A DNA stretch of 64,000 bases from Agapetus fuscipes (taxonomy: Eukaryota > Arthropoda > Insecta > Trichoptera > Glossosomatidae). The notes under the pieces were generated by a model that saw only the letters and a list, made by a program, of their open reading frames with translations, ran no database searches and was not told the origin of the DNA. Location of the stretch: the NCBI GenBank assembly GCA_951799405.1, contig OX637345.1, forward strand, positions 11,346,001-11,410,000, read 5' to 3'. Each line of letters opens with the position of its first letter. Within the stretch, counting starts at the first letter, position 1. Shown here piece by piece: positions 39,958 through 51,212 of the stretch. The position numbers and the translations under genes are program-made.

Positions 39958-40210
39958 CTTGTATAGGTCAATATGCATCTGACCAACTATAAATAGAAAA
40001 TGGTTCACTCTGCCAATGTCACCCCTGTTTCAGGGAAGGTCAGCAAAGAGTTGCAGGGTGTATGTTCATTTGAGATTTGGGTTTTTATGTTGTAAGTTCA
40101 CACGCAGAATGTGCAAGTGTGAACTTATACGTGTCTGCTTGTGGGCATGCACTTAATGTGAATTCCAAATGTAACAATTATATCCATGCAACTTAGAATA
40201 GATTAGATGA
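39958..40210 (+). repeat. SINE-A copy
   Basis: CTTGTATAGGTCAATATGCA 5' end; tail TTAGAATAGATTAGATG. Confidence 0.87.
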
Positions 40211-40439
40211 GTGAAGTTACATAGCCGATTTTTTTTATCTTAAATATAAATGGAGCACCGCAATCGATTTTCCCTATGCTTGGCTCTGCTGCTTAACAGT
40301 TGTACCTAGACCTTTTTTTTTAGAAAACGTGAAGATTAACCTAGAGATAAATTGTGTGAAGCTTGATTCCGATTAGCACACTTTTTTTTTTGATCCTGTT
40401 GTTTCCTCTTTTATCTGTAGAAAAAAATTGATACCACAT

Positions 40440-40482
40440 GCCCAAATGGCGTAGTGAAACACGCCGGGTACTGCTAGTAAGA
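40440..40482 (+). mobile_element. possible Helitron 3' terminus
   Basis: CACGCCGGGTACTGCTAGT ends in CTAG before T, the usual Helitron 3' end. The tetranucleotide elements at 37308/37950 could be its 5' part. No Rep/helicase frame seen. Confidence 0.4.
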
Positions 40483-40639
40483 AATATAATAGTAGCAATT
40501 ACAAAAAAAACATGGCCAATTATATGTTGCCACGGATATAAAATTTAGGAAGTTGGAAATAATAACAAGATGTTAATTACAAGTAACTAATTACAAGAAA
40601 AAAAAAATACTGCTCTCAAAACAGAATATGATGTAAATT

Positions 40640-43207
40640 TAAAAATAAAGAAAATCAGTTCTCCCTGAGTGAAGCACCCACCGCTTTGCGAAAGTGCGCC
40701 GTCTCTAAATGAAAAATATCAATGCTACTGAAACACTTGTTATAAGTTTCACACACCCGGTAAATTGGCGCGCTCTGAGCATAGTTAGTGCGACACACAG
40801 GGAGATGAAAGAGTTGGTCTACCGTGTGCCTGGTTCTGCGAGTTGGAATGTTGAGGGATAACATACACAAGATATCAGGGTTATCAATTTTGTTGTGCAA
40901 AATGCCGTGGATTAACATCATGTCGCAAACAACACGCCTATCCTCTAGAGAGTCCAGCTTATGATAGTCAAGGGCTGACTTGTAATCAGGAAAAGATAAG
41001 TTAAACTTATAATTTATGTGTTTTATAAATCTTTTTTGTACTCTCTCGATACGTTTTATATGCACCGCATAAGAGGGGGACCAAACAGGGGACATGTACT
41101 CAAGAAGTGAGCGAACCATTGTTGTGTAGAGAACTTTTAATACCGTAACTTTTTTGAAGGGTTTGCAAGTTCGCAAAATGAACCCGAGCACCCTGAATGA
41201 TCTCTCCAAGACATTGTCAATATGATTCACGAAGGTGAGTTTGCTATGCATTATGACACCCAGATCTCGTACCCGGTCAACAGACTCGATAGGAAAATCG
41301 TTAATATAATAAATATGATTTAAGGGTAAAAGTTTACGTGAGAACGAGACCTTGTGACATTTGCTAACATTAATGGATAGTCTATTGGCAGCACAATATT
41401 CTGAAAGCCGATCGAGATCTAATTGAAGTCTTGCACAGTCAGATGAATCAGAGATTCTCAAAAAAATCTTCATATCGTCAGCAAATAGGAGATGCTCTGC
41501 ATGAAGAAAACAGTCACCAATATCGTGGATATACAAAGTAAAGAAAAGGGGTCCCAAATGCGATCCCTGGGGAACACCGGAAGGAATGGTGACAAAGTTT
41601 GATTTGTAGCCTCCTATTACCACTGCCTGACGACGATTACGGATATAGGATTCTATCCATCTTAGAAGATCACCGTGGATTCCGAGCTTACTCAATTTGC
41701 TCAACAGAATGTTATGATTTACTCTGTCAAAAGCCTTGGCATAATCGGTGTAGATAACGTCGGTCTGCAATCCACTGTGCATGTTAGAAAATACATAGTC
41801 AGTGAAAGGTAAGAGATTAGATAAAACAGATCTATTGCGAAGGAAACCGTGCTGTTGGTCGCTGAATGATGATTTGAGAGAACCATAAAGTTGGTCGTAT
41901 ATTACACGCTCGAAGAGTTTACTTATAGCAGACAAAATTGAAATCGGACGGTAGTTTTTGATCAAATTATTGGGACCAGATTTATAAATAGGAGACACTA
42001 GAGCCTCTTTCCATATGTCAGGGAAAATACCCTCTCTTAAGGAGCGTGAGAAGAGTATGGAGAGCGGCTCCGCCACAACCTCAGCACATCTGGCAAGAAG
42101 CAGAGGCGGCACCCCATCACTACCAGCACCCTTCGTTACGTCAAGGTTGGAGAGATATGTAGTTAAAATATTTCTGTCAGTAGAACAACAACCAAGGCCA
42201 GTCAGGTTAGGTTTTCCTGGCTCAGAAGAATGAAGGGTGGAACTATGGGTGTCATGATCAAACATAGAGAAAAAGTAATCGGAGAAAGCAATGGAGATTT
42301 CCTTGCCACCATTAACAGAATTTGTTCCATCAGTAGACATACACATGGGAATTGAATTATTTTTGCGTCTGCTTTTAACAAAGCTCCAGAATGCTCTAGG
42401 GTTTTCTTGTATGTTAGTTTCAGCGGAAATAATGAACTGAGAAAAGCACTCCTTGGCCATAGCTTTCTGACGGGATCGTAGTAATGTGAAAGTATGATAG
42501 TCAGAAGGGTTTTTAAATTTCAAAAATTTATTATGGTAGCGAATTTTTTCCCTAGTGATCTTTATCAAGGGTGCACTATACCATAATGGAAAATGGTGGT
42601 TGCGGTTTAAGCGTCGGGTAGGTATGAATTGATCAATGGAGTAATTTAATATATCATAAAATGCTGTCACAGCGGTGTTAAGGGGAGATGCTGTCAAAAC
42701 ATCGGACCAGTTGACCTCAGCGAGAAAACCTCCTAGTGCCTTGTAGTCACCCTTTTTAAATAAGTATATAATGCGTTGAGGTTCATGTAATTGGAGAAGT
42801 GGCTGGGAAGACAAAACCATTTCTATCGCTGGGTGGTGAGAGTCTTCAGGTACGAAAGGAAGACCAGAATGAATTATCCCCGACACTAGAGGAGCGTTAC
42901 ACAAAATAAGATCAAGAGTACGATTAAGGGAGTTTTTGATGGAATTAAATTGATAAAAGCCGAGAAAAGACAATGTATCTATGAAACTACTCGAGCATGA
43001 AGAAGAGTAGTTAGTGGGACAGAGAAACTGCTCACCCGGGGTATCAGACCACTCGATATCTGACATGTTAAAATCACCAAGAATTAAGAAGATATCATCT
43101 GGTAGGTCTTCTGTAAGTTTGGAAAGGAGCTTAAGGAAGCTTTCGATATGCGAATTGTATTCAGTGCCTTTAGGTACATAAACACAGGCCGATGTAATGT
43201 AATGTAA
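40640..43207 (-). mobile_element. jockey-like LINE, 5' truncated, long open frame
   Basis: Open frame from the 5' truncation (~43207) to the stop at 40655 (803 codons from the first Met at 43066). It starts inside the endonuclease (ACVYVPKGTEY, LILGDFNMSD, then NSLNRTLDLIL and the late DSHHPAI). Reverse transcriptase: LVSPIYKSG, NYRPISILSAISKLFE, QHGFLRNRS, DYAKAFDRVNH, GVPQGSHLGP and the FADD active site, then LEYMSPVWSP and RIERVQKRFIKHI. This is a jockey/CR1-group pattern. It can still make reverse transcriptase but lacks the first half of the endonuclease. Minus orientation. Confidence 0.94.
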
Positions 43208-43935
43208 ACTTCACTTAATCCTTCGTAATTTTAATTGAAAAAGTATGATTTCGTGCAAACGCCGTCATCTCCAACTGGTGTTGTCGTTTTACAAGTTTAT
43301 TTTTCTCAAAATCATCGCGCAAGGAGTTGACGGCGTTTGCATTTATACGAATCATATCTATTTCAGCTTACTTACGAAAATGGTCATTAGCAAGAAAGAG
43401 AACAAAGAACTTCACAGTTGCATTTCCATGTGTACAAATAAACTCGGGCGTATGTAAAAATGTTCCTAGAATGTTGGTACTATTGCGAATGATACTGGCT
43501 GCCAAACTGGTCCGAACATAACTAGAGTTGACAGATAACATGCGTTATAAATATTGTCATCACTTAAATTGAGGAAGTTTAAAGGAAAAATGCATTATTT
43601 TAACACATAATGGCATGCGTTATAATTGGGTGCCGAAACACAAAATGGATTTGGACAACATGGTCTTATTTCGTATGACTACACCACTGCAACGTTTGAC
43701 AGGACTGAAACAAATGTGGGCTACAGTATGAATCAATGCAGTAAGTTAATTTCTGCTCCTCTATGTTATTACTCAATGCACGATACTCACAATCGCTACA
43801 GGCGTGAGAGAAGAGAGTAAACAGAGAATAAAAGGAATAAGGTGAATAGGGAAAGTTGGATTTTTTTCCTAAATAAGCGAATCTCAAAATATCATGACGC
43901 ACGTTTATAACAAAAAAGGTAATTTAAAAACGGAA
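43208..43935. other. no recognised feature
   Basis: CAAACGCCGTCA appears twice as an inverted pair around 43257-43340 (CAAACGCCGTCATCTCC / GGAGTTGACGGCGTTTGC), suggesting a small decayed palindromic element. Confidence 0.4.
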
Positions 43936-44024
43936 CTAAGCTACACATATAGTGTAACTTCTTGCCTGCGTTATCCCCGAAGGGATCCATGTGGCGCTTC
44001 GGGACCTATTTATTTTTACAGGTA
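43936..44024 (-). repeat. SINE-B 3' fragment
   Basis: ACTAAGCTACACATATAGTG, GTTATCCCCGAAGGGATCCA, CTATTTATTTTTACAGGTAA. Cut by the MITE-3 palindrome. Confidence 0.85.
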
Positions 44025-44079
44025 AAAAAAAAAAAAAAAACAACTGGTATTAGGTTACGGGGCGAGTAAAATTCAATAA

Positions 44080-44122
44080 TGTACGACCGGTTTCGGAAAC
44101 AATGTTTCCATCGTCAGGTACA
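44080..44122 (-). ncRNA. hammerhead-like ribozyme motif 1
   Basis: Minus strand: TGTAC, CTGACGA, T, GGAAAC-ATT-GTTTCC, GAAA, CCGGTC, GTACA. Stem I pairs TGTAC with GTACA and stem II is six perfect pairs. Stem III would be only two pairs, as in ribozymes of Penelope-like elements. One extra T between CTGACGA and stem II departs from the catalytic consensus. Confidence 0.5.
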
Positions 44123-44150
44123 AAATATTTCTGTAAATATTACTATATTT

Positions 44151-44193
44151 TGTACCTGACGATGGAAATATTGTTTCCGAAACCGGTCGTACA
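44151..44193 (+). ncRNA. hammerhead-like ribozyme motif 2
   Basis: Plus-strand twin of motif 1. The loop change GGAAATATTGTTTCC keeps stem II through a U-G pair. Confidence 0.5.
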
Positions 44194-44240
44194 TTGTTGA
44201 ATTTTACTCGCCCCGTAACCTAATACAAGTTGTTTTTTTT

Positions 44241-44994
44241 TTTTTTTTTTAATTTAAAAAAAAATGAAAGGTTACAAAGTAAATGCCTCATCAATTAATG
44301 AAAAAAGTAATTGTCTAAATTAAATTAATAAAACAAATGTAACATAATATTTTTTCAACTTAGGTATAGATTATAGAATGAATGTCTAGGAGATGAAAAA
44401 AATATGCAACAAGGAAAACGTTTTAACATTTTTTGTCTTTTTTTAAATTTCAAAAGGGAAGCCGATGAGAACCACTTTATTGAGATCCTTCGCCCCTGGA
44501 AGGTAAATTGCGATTTGTGACATTACACTCTCCTGGACAAAACGATCCAGGAATCGTCGGCCTAAAAGGATGACGTCACGAAGAGGGGTAGGTTTGCCTC
44601 GCACCCCCTCTGATTGTAGCAGAGTGCGTGGGAGGTCACAAGGTAATAAAATAAATATTTATGTTACGAGGGGGTGATGACTCATAGGCGAGGGGAACCC
44701 GTGACGTCATCGTTCACAAACTATTCGTCAATTTGAGAAAGGAAATGCTACACAATCGTTCGCATCTTTCATTTCGCTTTGGTTATTAGATTGGTTGGAC
44801 GCTGGAGGAGAGAAGAATTGAGCAAGGCTGGGGAGGTAAAAGAAGAAGGTTTGACTCAAAACATTGTATGAGAAAATCGAATTTGAACTGTTATAAAAAA
44901 CTACAAAGATTACAAGTAATTTATGGACACGAGGGATATATTATAAACATTAAATTATGTTTATATTCGTATCCGCAGATCTACAGTGCATATG
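44241..44994. other. mostly unrecognised; homology to 56030-56085 at its start
   Basis: TGAAAGGTTACAAAGTAAAT then GCCTCATCAATTAATG (44265-44302) is the reverse complement of the sequence just left of the other MITE-3 at 56083. The rest is unassigned. Confidence 0.5.
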
Positions 44995-45248
44995 TATAAT
45001 CTATAATCTAAGTTGCACAGATATCTTACCATTTAAAATTAATATAAAATGGAGGCTCACAAGAAGATACGTGTATATTTGCGCTTACACGTGCCGCATG
45101 TGAACTAACAAAATAAAAGCCCAATTCTCAGATAAACATACACCCTGCAACTCTTTCCGACGCTCCCTGAAACAGAACTGACGTTGGCAAAGTGAACCAT
45201 TTTTTTACAGTATGGGTGGTCAGCCTTATAGCAACCTTTTTTTTAAGG
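44995..45248 (-). repeat. SINE-A copy
   Basis: Minus orientation, 3' end ATAATCTAAGTTGCACAGAT; 5' end decayed to a T run. Confidence 0.87.
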
Positions 45249-45551
45249 AATCCTGTGCGGGAGGCTCCCCAATTCTTGAGAGTCTTGGGGGTCTATGTCA
45301 CCCTGGAAGGGTGCCGCAGAGATGTTGCTTGTGTTGTTGCTTCTGTCGTGAGGCGCTGCAAGGAAGTGGCGATTGATGTTGGTTTTGAATAAATCCGGAT
45401 TAAATTGGGAAGGGAACACAGATACTGGCAGACCATTCCATAAACGGGCAGTTTGGCAAAGGAATGAGTCATGAAAACGCCAAGTTCTCATAGTTTTGAG
45501 ATCGACTGCAAAGGGATGAATGAGAGTCGTACTACGAGTTTCCCTTTCTGA
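45249..45551 (-). mobile_element. LINE C-terminal fragment (LWNGLP type)
   Basis: Minus frame RTWRFHDSFLCQTARLWNGL then PVSVFPSQFNPDLFKTNINR and HFL. This is the F..R..RLWNSLP..VFP..YN...FK..VNR C-terminus of jockey/CR1-group proteins. Confidence 0.85.
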
Positions 45552-45561
45552 AATGCGTCAA

Positions 45562-45758
45562 GGAATCTAAAATCTAAATCTAAGCTGCAAAGATATGTAT
45601 CATTTGAGATTCATATTAAATGCATTCCCACAAGCAGACACACATAATTTCGCGCTCATGTGGATCTACAATATTAAAAAAAAAAAAAAAAAACAATCTC
45701 AAATGAACATAAGCCCTGCAACTCTTGCCGACCTTTTCTGAAACAGGGGTGACATTGG
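45562..45758 (-). repeat. SINE-A copy with internal poly-A
   Basis: Minus orientation. A17 run (45677 region) replaces AAAACCC; 5' head absent. Confidence 0.85.
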
Positions 45759-45785
45759 TGAATAAAAATAATAATTGGCCCAGTT

Positions 45786-46124
45786 GCCCTACGCAACGCA
45801 ACTAAGCTACACATATAGTGTAACTTCTTGCCGCGTTATCCCCGAAGGGGTCGCATGTGGCGAGTTGAACCTATTTATTTTTACAGATAAGGGGGCCGGC
45901 CTTACGCCAACCACTTCAGTTGAAGTGGGAACTTCCCAGCTCCCGAGGGGGCTGGTACTCATTTCTTGTAAAGGCTGAGTAAACCTCGCCGGTATTTATA
46001 TTATGGGGTTCAAAATACACACCGAAATGGGAAATCATTTCTGACACCCTCCTCGGTGGGATTCGAACCCGAGCTCACGGGGTAGAATGCAAGCACTCTA
46101 CCAACTGAGCTATCGACCGGACGA
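45786..46124 (-). repeat. SINE-B copy, full length, tRNA-derived
   Basis: Reference copy, ~338 bp. Head GGTCGATAGCTCAGTTGGTA (A box), then GAGCTCGGGTTCGAATCCCA (B box), TTTCGGTGTGTATTTTGAAC, CTGAGTAAACC-type core, CACTTCAACTGAAGTGGTTG, tail GTAGCTTAGTTGCGTTGCG. Confidence 0.94.
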
Positions 46125-46496
46125 AGCCCTAGCCGTCTGGTTTTGAATGCCAGCATTATGCAAAGCAAATAAGCTGCACTTATAGTAAAACCTTCATCTT
46201 CCGCGTGTATTATTTTGATATCCATCATGCTTCAGGTGTATACCGGATGTGATTGAGTGGAACATCACACATATCGCATGGCGGGTAGAATGTTTCAATG
46301 CAATTAGATGACTCGCGTATTCACGCTGTATCAATACTCATTACACCATGTGGATCTCAAATGATTAAAGCGCTACCGTCAATAAAAACTCTCTATTCCA
46401 GTCTAAATATTATAAGACGTAGAAAGGTCACCGAGCGGTCATAACACGGTGAGGTATATCTATAATAATCTAACATCTATGTTTCAAGTTTACATC
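46125..46496. other. no recognised feature
   Basis: No coding or repeat match recognised. Confidence 0.4.
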
Positions 46497-46690
46497 AAAA
46501 TTTAATCTGTAATCTAAAATCTAAGTTTCAAATTTACATCAAAATTTAAGGCTCATATTTAATACGTCATGCCCACAAGCAGTTGCGTACTTAGAGAATA
46601 AAGCAAACATAAACCTTGCAACTCCTGCCGCTTTTCCCTGAAACCGAAGTGGTATTAGCCAAGGTTAACTAAGTTGTTACAGAATTGGGA
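46497..46690 (-). repeat. SINE-A, diverged copy
   Basis: ATCTAAGTTTCAAATTTACA, ACCTTGCAACTCCTGCCGCT; belongs with the 9090/15808 subtype. Confidence 0.75.
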
Positions 46691-46789
46691 GTCGGCCACA
46701 GTCTAGTTCAGTCTAGCAACCGTTGCTTTGAATGTTGAATATTCCATACATTTGTCTACGAAATCGAGGTAAACTAACTCAATGTTTCT

Positions 46790-47036
46790 AGTGCGGTTGG
46801 TAGAATGCTTGCATTCCATGCCGAGAGCCCGGGTTCGAATCCCACCGAGGGTGTCAGAGATGATTTCGCGTTTCGGTGTTTATTTAAAACCCAAAATAAA
46901 ATACTGGAATGATTTACTCAGCCTTCACCACAATAAATGAGTAACAGCCCCCTCGGAAGCTGGGAAAACACCACTTCAACTGAAAAGGGTTGGCATAAGG
47001 CCGGTACCCTAACCAGAAAAAATAAATAGGTTACAC
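46790..47036 (+). repeat. SINE-B copy, tRNA-derived
   Basis: GGTTGGTAGAATGCTTGCAT, GGGTTCGAATCCCACCGAGG (B box), and a core to AAATAAATAGGTTACACC. 3' end missing; joined directly to a second partial copy. Confidence 0.9.
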
Positions 47037-47116
47037 CAGAATCCCACCGATAGTTTCAGAAATGATTTCCCGTATATTTCAAACCCAAAAATACAATACC
47101 GGAATGATGTACTCAG
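47037..47116 (+). repeat. SINE-B, second partial copy in tandem
   Basis: Restarts at AGAATCCCACCGATAGTTTC and runs to GTACTCAGCCTTC, where a SINE-A/LINE tail begins. Confidence 0.82.
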
Positions 47117-47120
47117 CCTT

Positions 47121-48074
47121 CTATAATCTATAATCTATAATCTAAGTTGCAAGCATATATTCATTTAAAGCTCTCAGATGTATGCCCACAAACAAACACG
47201 TGTAGTTCGCGCTTACAAATGCTGAATGTGTACTTACAAATAAAATCCAAACTCAAATGAACATAAGCCCTGCAACTCCTGCCGACATTCCCTGAAACAG
47301 GGGTGACATTGGCAAAGTGAACCATTTTTTACAGTATGGGTGGTCAGCCTCATACCAACCTATAAGTCAAGGAATACGAGTAATAAACGACATTTAAGTT
47401 TACAAAAAAAAAACAACAAAACCTTAAAAATAAATCTATACAAAAAAAGTCAAAAATTTCTTATGCAAAAAATGTAGCAAACTAATAAACCAACATTACA
47501 AATCAGCATTGCAGATTAGCCGCCACTTCTTCCTGTCCTTGCATACTTCTTTCATTTCATCCAGAGTCATAACCTTTTTCATACAAGCTCTCCTTTTATT
47601 ATGACTCTGGATATTCCATTCACTCGCTATTTCGAAAATTTGGTCCATCCATACCTTTCTCGGTCTTCCTCTTCCACGACATCCATCTATTCTAGCAACA
47701 TATACTTTCTTCGTCAATCTTTCATCACTCATTCTCTCCATGTGCCCGAACCATCTTAACATACTTCTTTTAATCTTCACTTTCACACTTTCCCTTACAC
47801 CACATTCCTCTCTTACAAAATCATTCCTCACCCTGTCACTTCGTTTTTTCCCAATCATACTTCTTAGATAGTCCATTTCTACTGTATGGACTTTACTAAT
47901 TTCCCTTTCACTCACCGTCCAGGCTTCACTTCCATACATCAAGGTGGGCACTAGTATACCACCGTGCACCGCCAATCTAACATTTTTTGAGAGATTTTGG
48001 TTCCTGGCGATGCAAGCGGTCGCACCCAGTACACACCTGCCTTTCATTATTCTTCTTTCAAATTCACCGGACAT
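47121..48074 (-). mobile_element. LINE family 1, diverged 5'-truncated copy
   Basis: 192-codon open C-terminus (47496-48074) with [38 protein letters not shown]. About 90% identical in protein to the intact copy. 3' UTR ends in the same SINE-A-like tail (47121-47377). The truncation point abuts a SINE-B. Confidence 0.93.
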
Positions 48075-48210
48075 TCAGCCTTCATCACAAAAAATGAGTA
48101 CCAGCCCTCTCGGAAGCTGGGAAAACCCCACTTCAACTGAAAAGGTTTGGCGTAAGGCCTTACGCCCCCTTACCTTTAGAAATAAATAGGTTCCACTCGC
48201 CACATGCTAC
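48075..48210 (+). repeat. SINE-B 3' half
   Basis: TTCAGCCTTCATCACAAAAA, CCTCTCGGAAGCTGGGAAAA, GGTTCCACTCGCCACATGC. Confidence 0.87.
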
Positions 48211-48485
48211 CTCGACAGGGGTACATCAGGCTTGCACACCGCCTTCATGAGCAAGCCATCATCGTGAGTAGATGTACTAGCGCACTACACACATTGGTAT
48301 CTGATGTCGTGAGAATGTAAACAGAGGTTAGGCATTGTGATGGGAGCAGTGCTGTGTGTGTGTAGTTGTGTAAGGATGACGTCACAGTCTGCCGTGCTCA
48401 ATGTGAGTCATGGAGCAGCGTCGTGAGATGAACAACTGCGCATGCGAATTGTGAATATCCTACAAATCGTCTTCTTCTTTTACTG

Positions 48486-48530
48486 TGAAGGGGTCACGTT
48501 TGGCGAGTGACACTTATTTATTTCCACACG
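48486..48530 (-). repeat. SINE-B scrap
   Basis: GAAGGGGTCACGTTTGGCGA and TTATTTATTTCCACACGG. Short. Confidence 0.55.
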
Positions 48531-48542
48531 GTATCTCTGTCG

Positions 48543-49330
48543 CCATTCCGCTAGAGGTGGCAAGAGCCTTTTCAGAGTTGTCTCCATTTCTTCCTATCCT
48601 TATTCCTTACATCTACTTCCTTTTCCTCCACCTTTCTCAGCCCACTCCTGGACGTGGGTCTCCTCCAATCCTCCCCATCAGCTGCTGTGTTCAGCCATCC
48701 TCTGCCTGCAGTTCTCTTGATGTCATCCAGCCACCTCAGTTGGGGTCTCTCCGTTCCCCACTTAGACATCCTAGATTCTTAGGTCGCCACTGAACGATCC
48801 TTTTCGGCCACCTGCCATGGTCCTGTCTTACGACATGGCCAGCCCAGCGCCACTTTAAGCAGGCCGTATGACATCAGTTACACCACTTCCGGGCTGGAAG
48901 TCTCATCACCATGATGACTCTTACCTATCGAATTTAGGTAATATTTGTATGAAGACCTGTCAATCCAAGATGGCTGCAAGTGAACAGCTGATTAGTCTTC
49001 ATACAAATATTACCGATATTTGGTAGATAAGAATTACCGTGGTGATGAGAGACTTCCAGCCTTGGTTTGTAACCCTGTCTCTGAGACTAATTCCAAGCAT
49101 CCTCCTTTCAATGGCTCTTTGGCACGTCCTCAGTCTGTTGGCGCTATACTGAGTGAGCTCTTTTGTTTCCAAGCCATAGGTGGATACTGGAAGCAAGCAT
49201 GACTCAAAGACCCTGCGTTCCAGGTTAACACACATTTTCGTGTCATTCAGGATTTATCCTAAATTTCCGAAAGCTGCCCATGCCAGTCCTTTTATTGTGC
49301 CTCTTAATTTTGCAAACCGAGACGTTGGAG
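48543..49330 (-). mobile_element. RTE-like LINE (family 3-type tail), C-terminal third, split by MITE-4
   Basis: Minus frames in order: GTIKGLAWAAFGNLG, CVNLERRVFESCLLPVSTYG, RLRTCQRAIERRMLGISLRD (49060-49310); then after the MITE GRWPKRIVQWRPKNL, ERPQLRWLDDIKRTAGRGWL, NKDRKKWRQL (48545-48890). All are hallmark blocks of RTE-type proteins. Homologous to 57300-57850. Confidence 0.87.
48894..49059. repeat. MITE-4, full palindromic copy inside LINE ORF
   Basis: Arms CTGGAAGTCTCATCACCATG and its complement CATCACCACGGTAATTC-type. Core AAGATGGCTGCAAGTGAACA. Interrupts the RTE-like reading frame. Confidence 0.88.
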
Positions 49331-49689
49331 GCAGTTCGCCTTCCAGTTGTCTGCGCTATGGAGTGCTGGATGTGTGTGGTGTGTAACACTGTAGTCTTGG
49401 CTCGGCGTGGGACGTGCTCTCCTCACATACACATGTGTACTGACACGACCATGTTCACTATACAACACGAATAGCGAGCCACATACAATAACCTGTTTCT
49501 GCACCGAATTGTGTATCCGATATCGAAAACGACGTGTGATGTACCAACTGTTACCGTGGCCTGGCGGCTTGACGCTGAGGGCGCAAACACAGAGCGACAC
49601 TGAAAACCAATGTGCCCAACCCACTTCACACCTTATAGGGCCTCGAAAGTATTTTTTCATACACAAAGGCATTCTGTTCGGATTATTGC
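49331..49689. other. no recognised feature
   Basis: Overlapping frames of 68-122 codons on both strands have no motif. Likely non-coding. Confidence 0.4.
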
Positions 49690-49850
49690 GGGTACCTCTT
49701 CATGAAACCTGCTGCCAACGGAAGTGAGAGAATCTAAATCCAGGGAAAACCTCAAAATCATCCCTCAAGACACACTACTTCGCCGCGATAGCACAGCAAG
49801 CGCCCTTGGAGTGAAAATCTTTACGAAACGGCGCTATATTAAATTATCAT
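49690..49850 (+). mobile_element. CR1-like LINE C-terminal fragment
   Basis: NLLPTEVRESKSRENLKII followed by SLKTHYFAAIAQQAPLE-like frame and a tail AAACGGCGCTATA. Resembles the LP.EVRE..S...FK..LKTHLF ending, with a frame change. Confidence 0.7.
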
Positions 49851-51212
49851 CATCATTGTCTATGGATTACCGGAAAAACTGTGTGAAAGCTTTTATACAT
49901 CTCCATACACTACAGACTTCCGACGCGGCGCCGGATAGAAAAAAAATATAGAAATCCGGGCAGAATGGTGGCAGAACGCGTCTGGTGTGAAATGGCTGTA
50001 ACTATGTCCAGCCGTCATTCTGATAAGGGTGTCCAGTACTTTCGCAGATGTGTTCCACCATGTTCAGTTTTTGCGTATACTTCTTCCATCTCCATCCCAC
50101 ACAGATCCGCATTTTAAGCCAATCGGGGGGCCTGGTGTGGGGAAAAAAGAGGCCCCGCTAGCTAGCTATACGGCAACAGATCCCGAAAACAACTCTCTTA
50201 TTAGTAAGCGTTTTAAACACTGCGAGTGGGGATTTCGGAAATTTAAAAAGGGCGCTAAATGCCACACCCGGTAAATGACAGTTTGTCCAATAGTGTATGA
50301 GGATATCGTATGCACTGCATAAAATACTTTTTTTTGTACAAAAATCTGGCACATGCTTGTGAGCTTCTCAAACACGATATCCTCTTTTCATAGTGCTTTT
50401 TTTAAAATAAATCATTCAACTGATGGTCAGCCTCATACCAAGCTATAATCCTGTAATAATGCTTTTTGACCTTGAAATGTATCATTGCCTTCCACTGCCA
50501 ATAGTCATCGCAAGCACCTTGAGTAATATATGACATAGGAGAGTTGTTTGATAAAGTGGATGGAGTGGGTGGTGTACATATTTTAGCCGTTCCATCATAT
50601 CTGCAAGAATAGTCGGATATCAGCAGCGATCTCGCCAGCATGACAAAGATAATCAACTTCTTCTTATTCCGATGGCATGGCATTCCACATTGTGTATATG
50701 TTGGACAAACCTATAGATCTCATATGTGAGGTTAAAAGAGGATAAAAGGGCTTTTAGGGGTTTGTCTGGTTATTCGGAGATGGCGGACCACTGTATCGAA
50801 AATGACCATTAATTTAATAATGACAGTTTTAAAATCCTCCATTCCAGGTGCAGGGGCAGACAACTAATTGCCCTTGAGACTTTGGAAGTCAATTATTGTA
50901 ATTCTAATTGTTTGGTCAATGTTAAAATTCCTGCTGCTTTACCTTTGTGTTTACCTATTATACCCCTTTGTCGAAACCTATCCTTCTCATTTCTCTATGA
51001 TTTTTGTCTTGAAAATAATCTGTTAAGAATTTAGTATACCTACCAATGATACAGTTGTATTTTTATCATGGTGTTTTTTCTGCCACCAACTTCAATGTTT
51101 GACAGCTGCTGTATCCTACTTCCGTCTTCTCTCTCGAACTCTCACAACAGCAACATGTCCGCTTGCTCTCATCCATTATAATTTTTCTAATCTGGTGTAA
51201 ATTTGTGAACTA
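49851..51212. other. no recognised gene
   Basis: Includes short direct and inverted repeats (CACGATATCCTC / GAGGATATCGTATG near 50300-50385) but no coding homology or SINE. Confidence 0.4.

Larger units (their letters stand above)
44025..44240. repeat. MITE-3 palindrome with two facing hammerhead-like hairpins
   Basis: Arms of ~85 bp: GTATTAGGTTACGGGGCGAG.. and ..CTCGCCCCGTAACCTAATAC. Each arm holds the 43-nt module (44080-44122 minus, 44151-44193 plus), separated by ~28 nt. Bounded by poly-A on the left and poly-T on the right. Confidence 0.92.

Noticed and set aside
46790..46870. A genuine tRNA gene in the SINE-B head
   Set aside because: A and B boxes are present but the acceptor and anticodon stems do not close, and the same head recurs in a dispersed family, so it is a SINE.
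49304..49672. Overlapping 106- and 122-codon frames on opposite strands
   Set aside because: No homology recognised and neither shows splice or start context; random open frames in a locally GC-balanced stretch.
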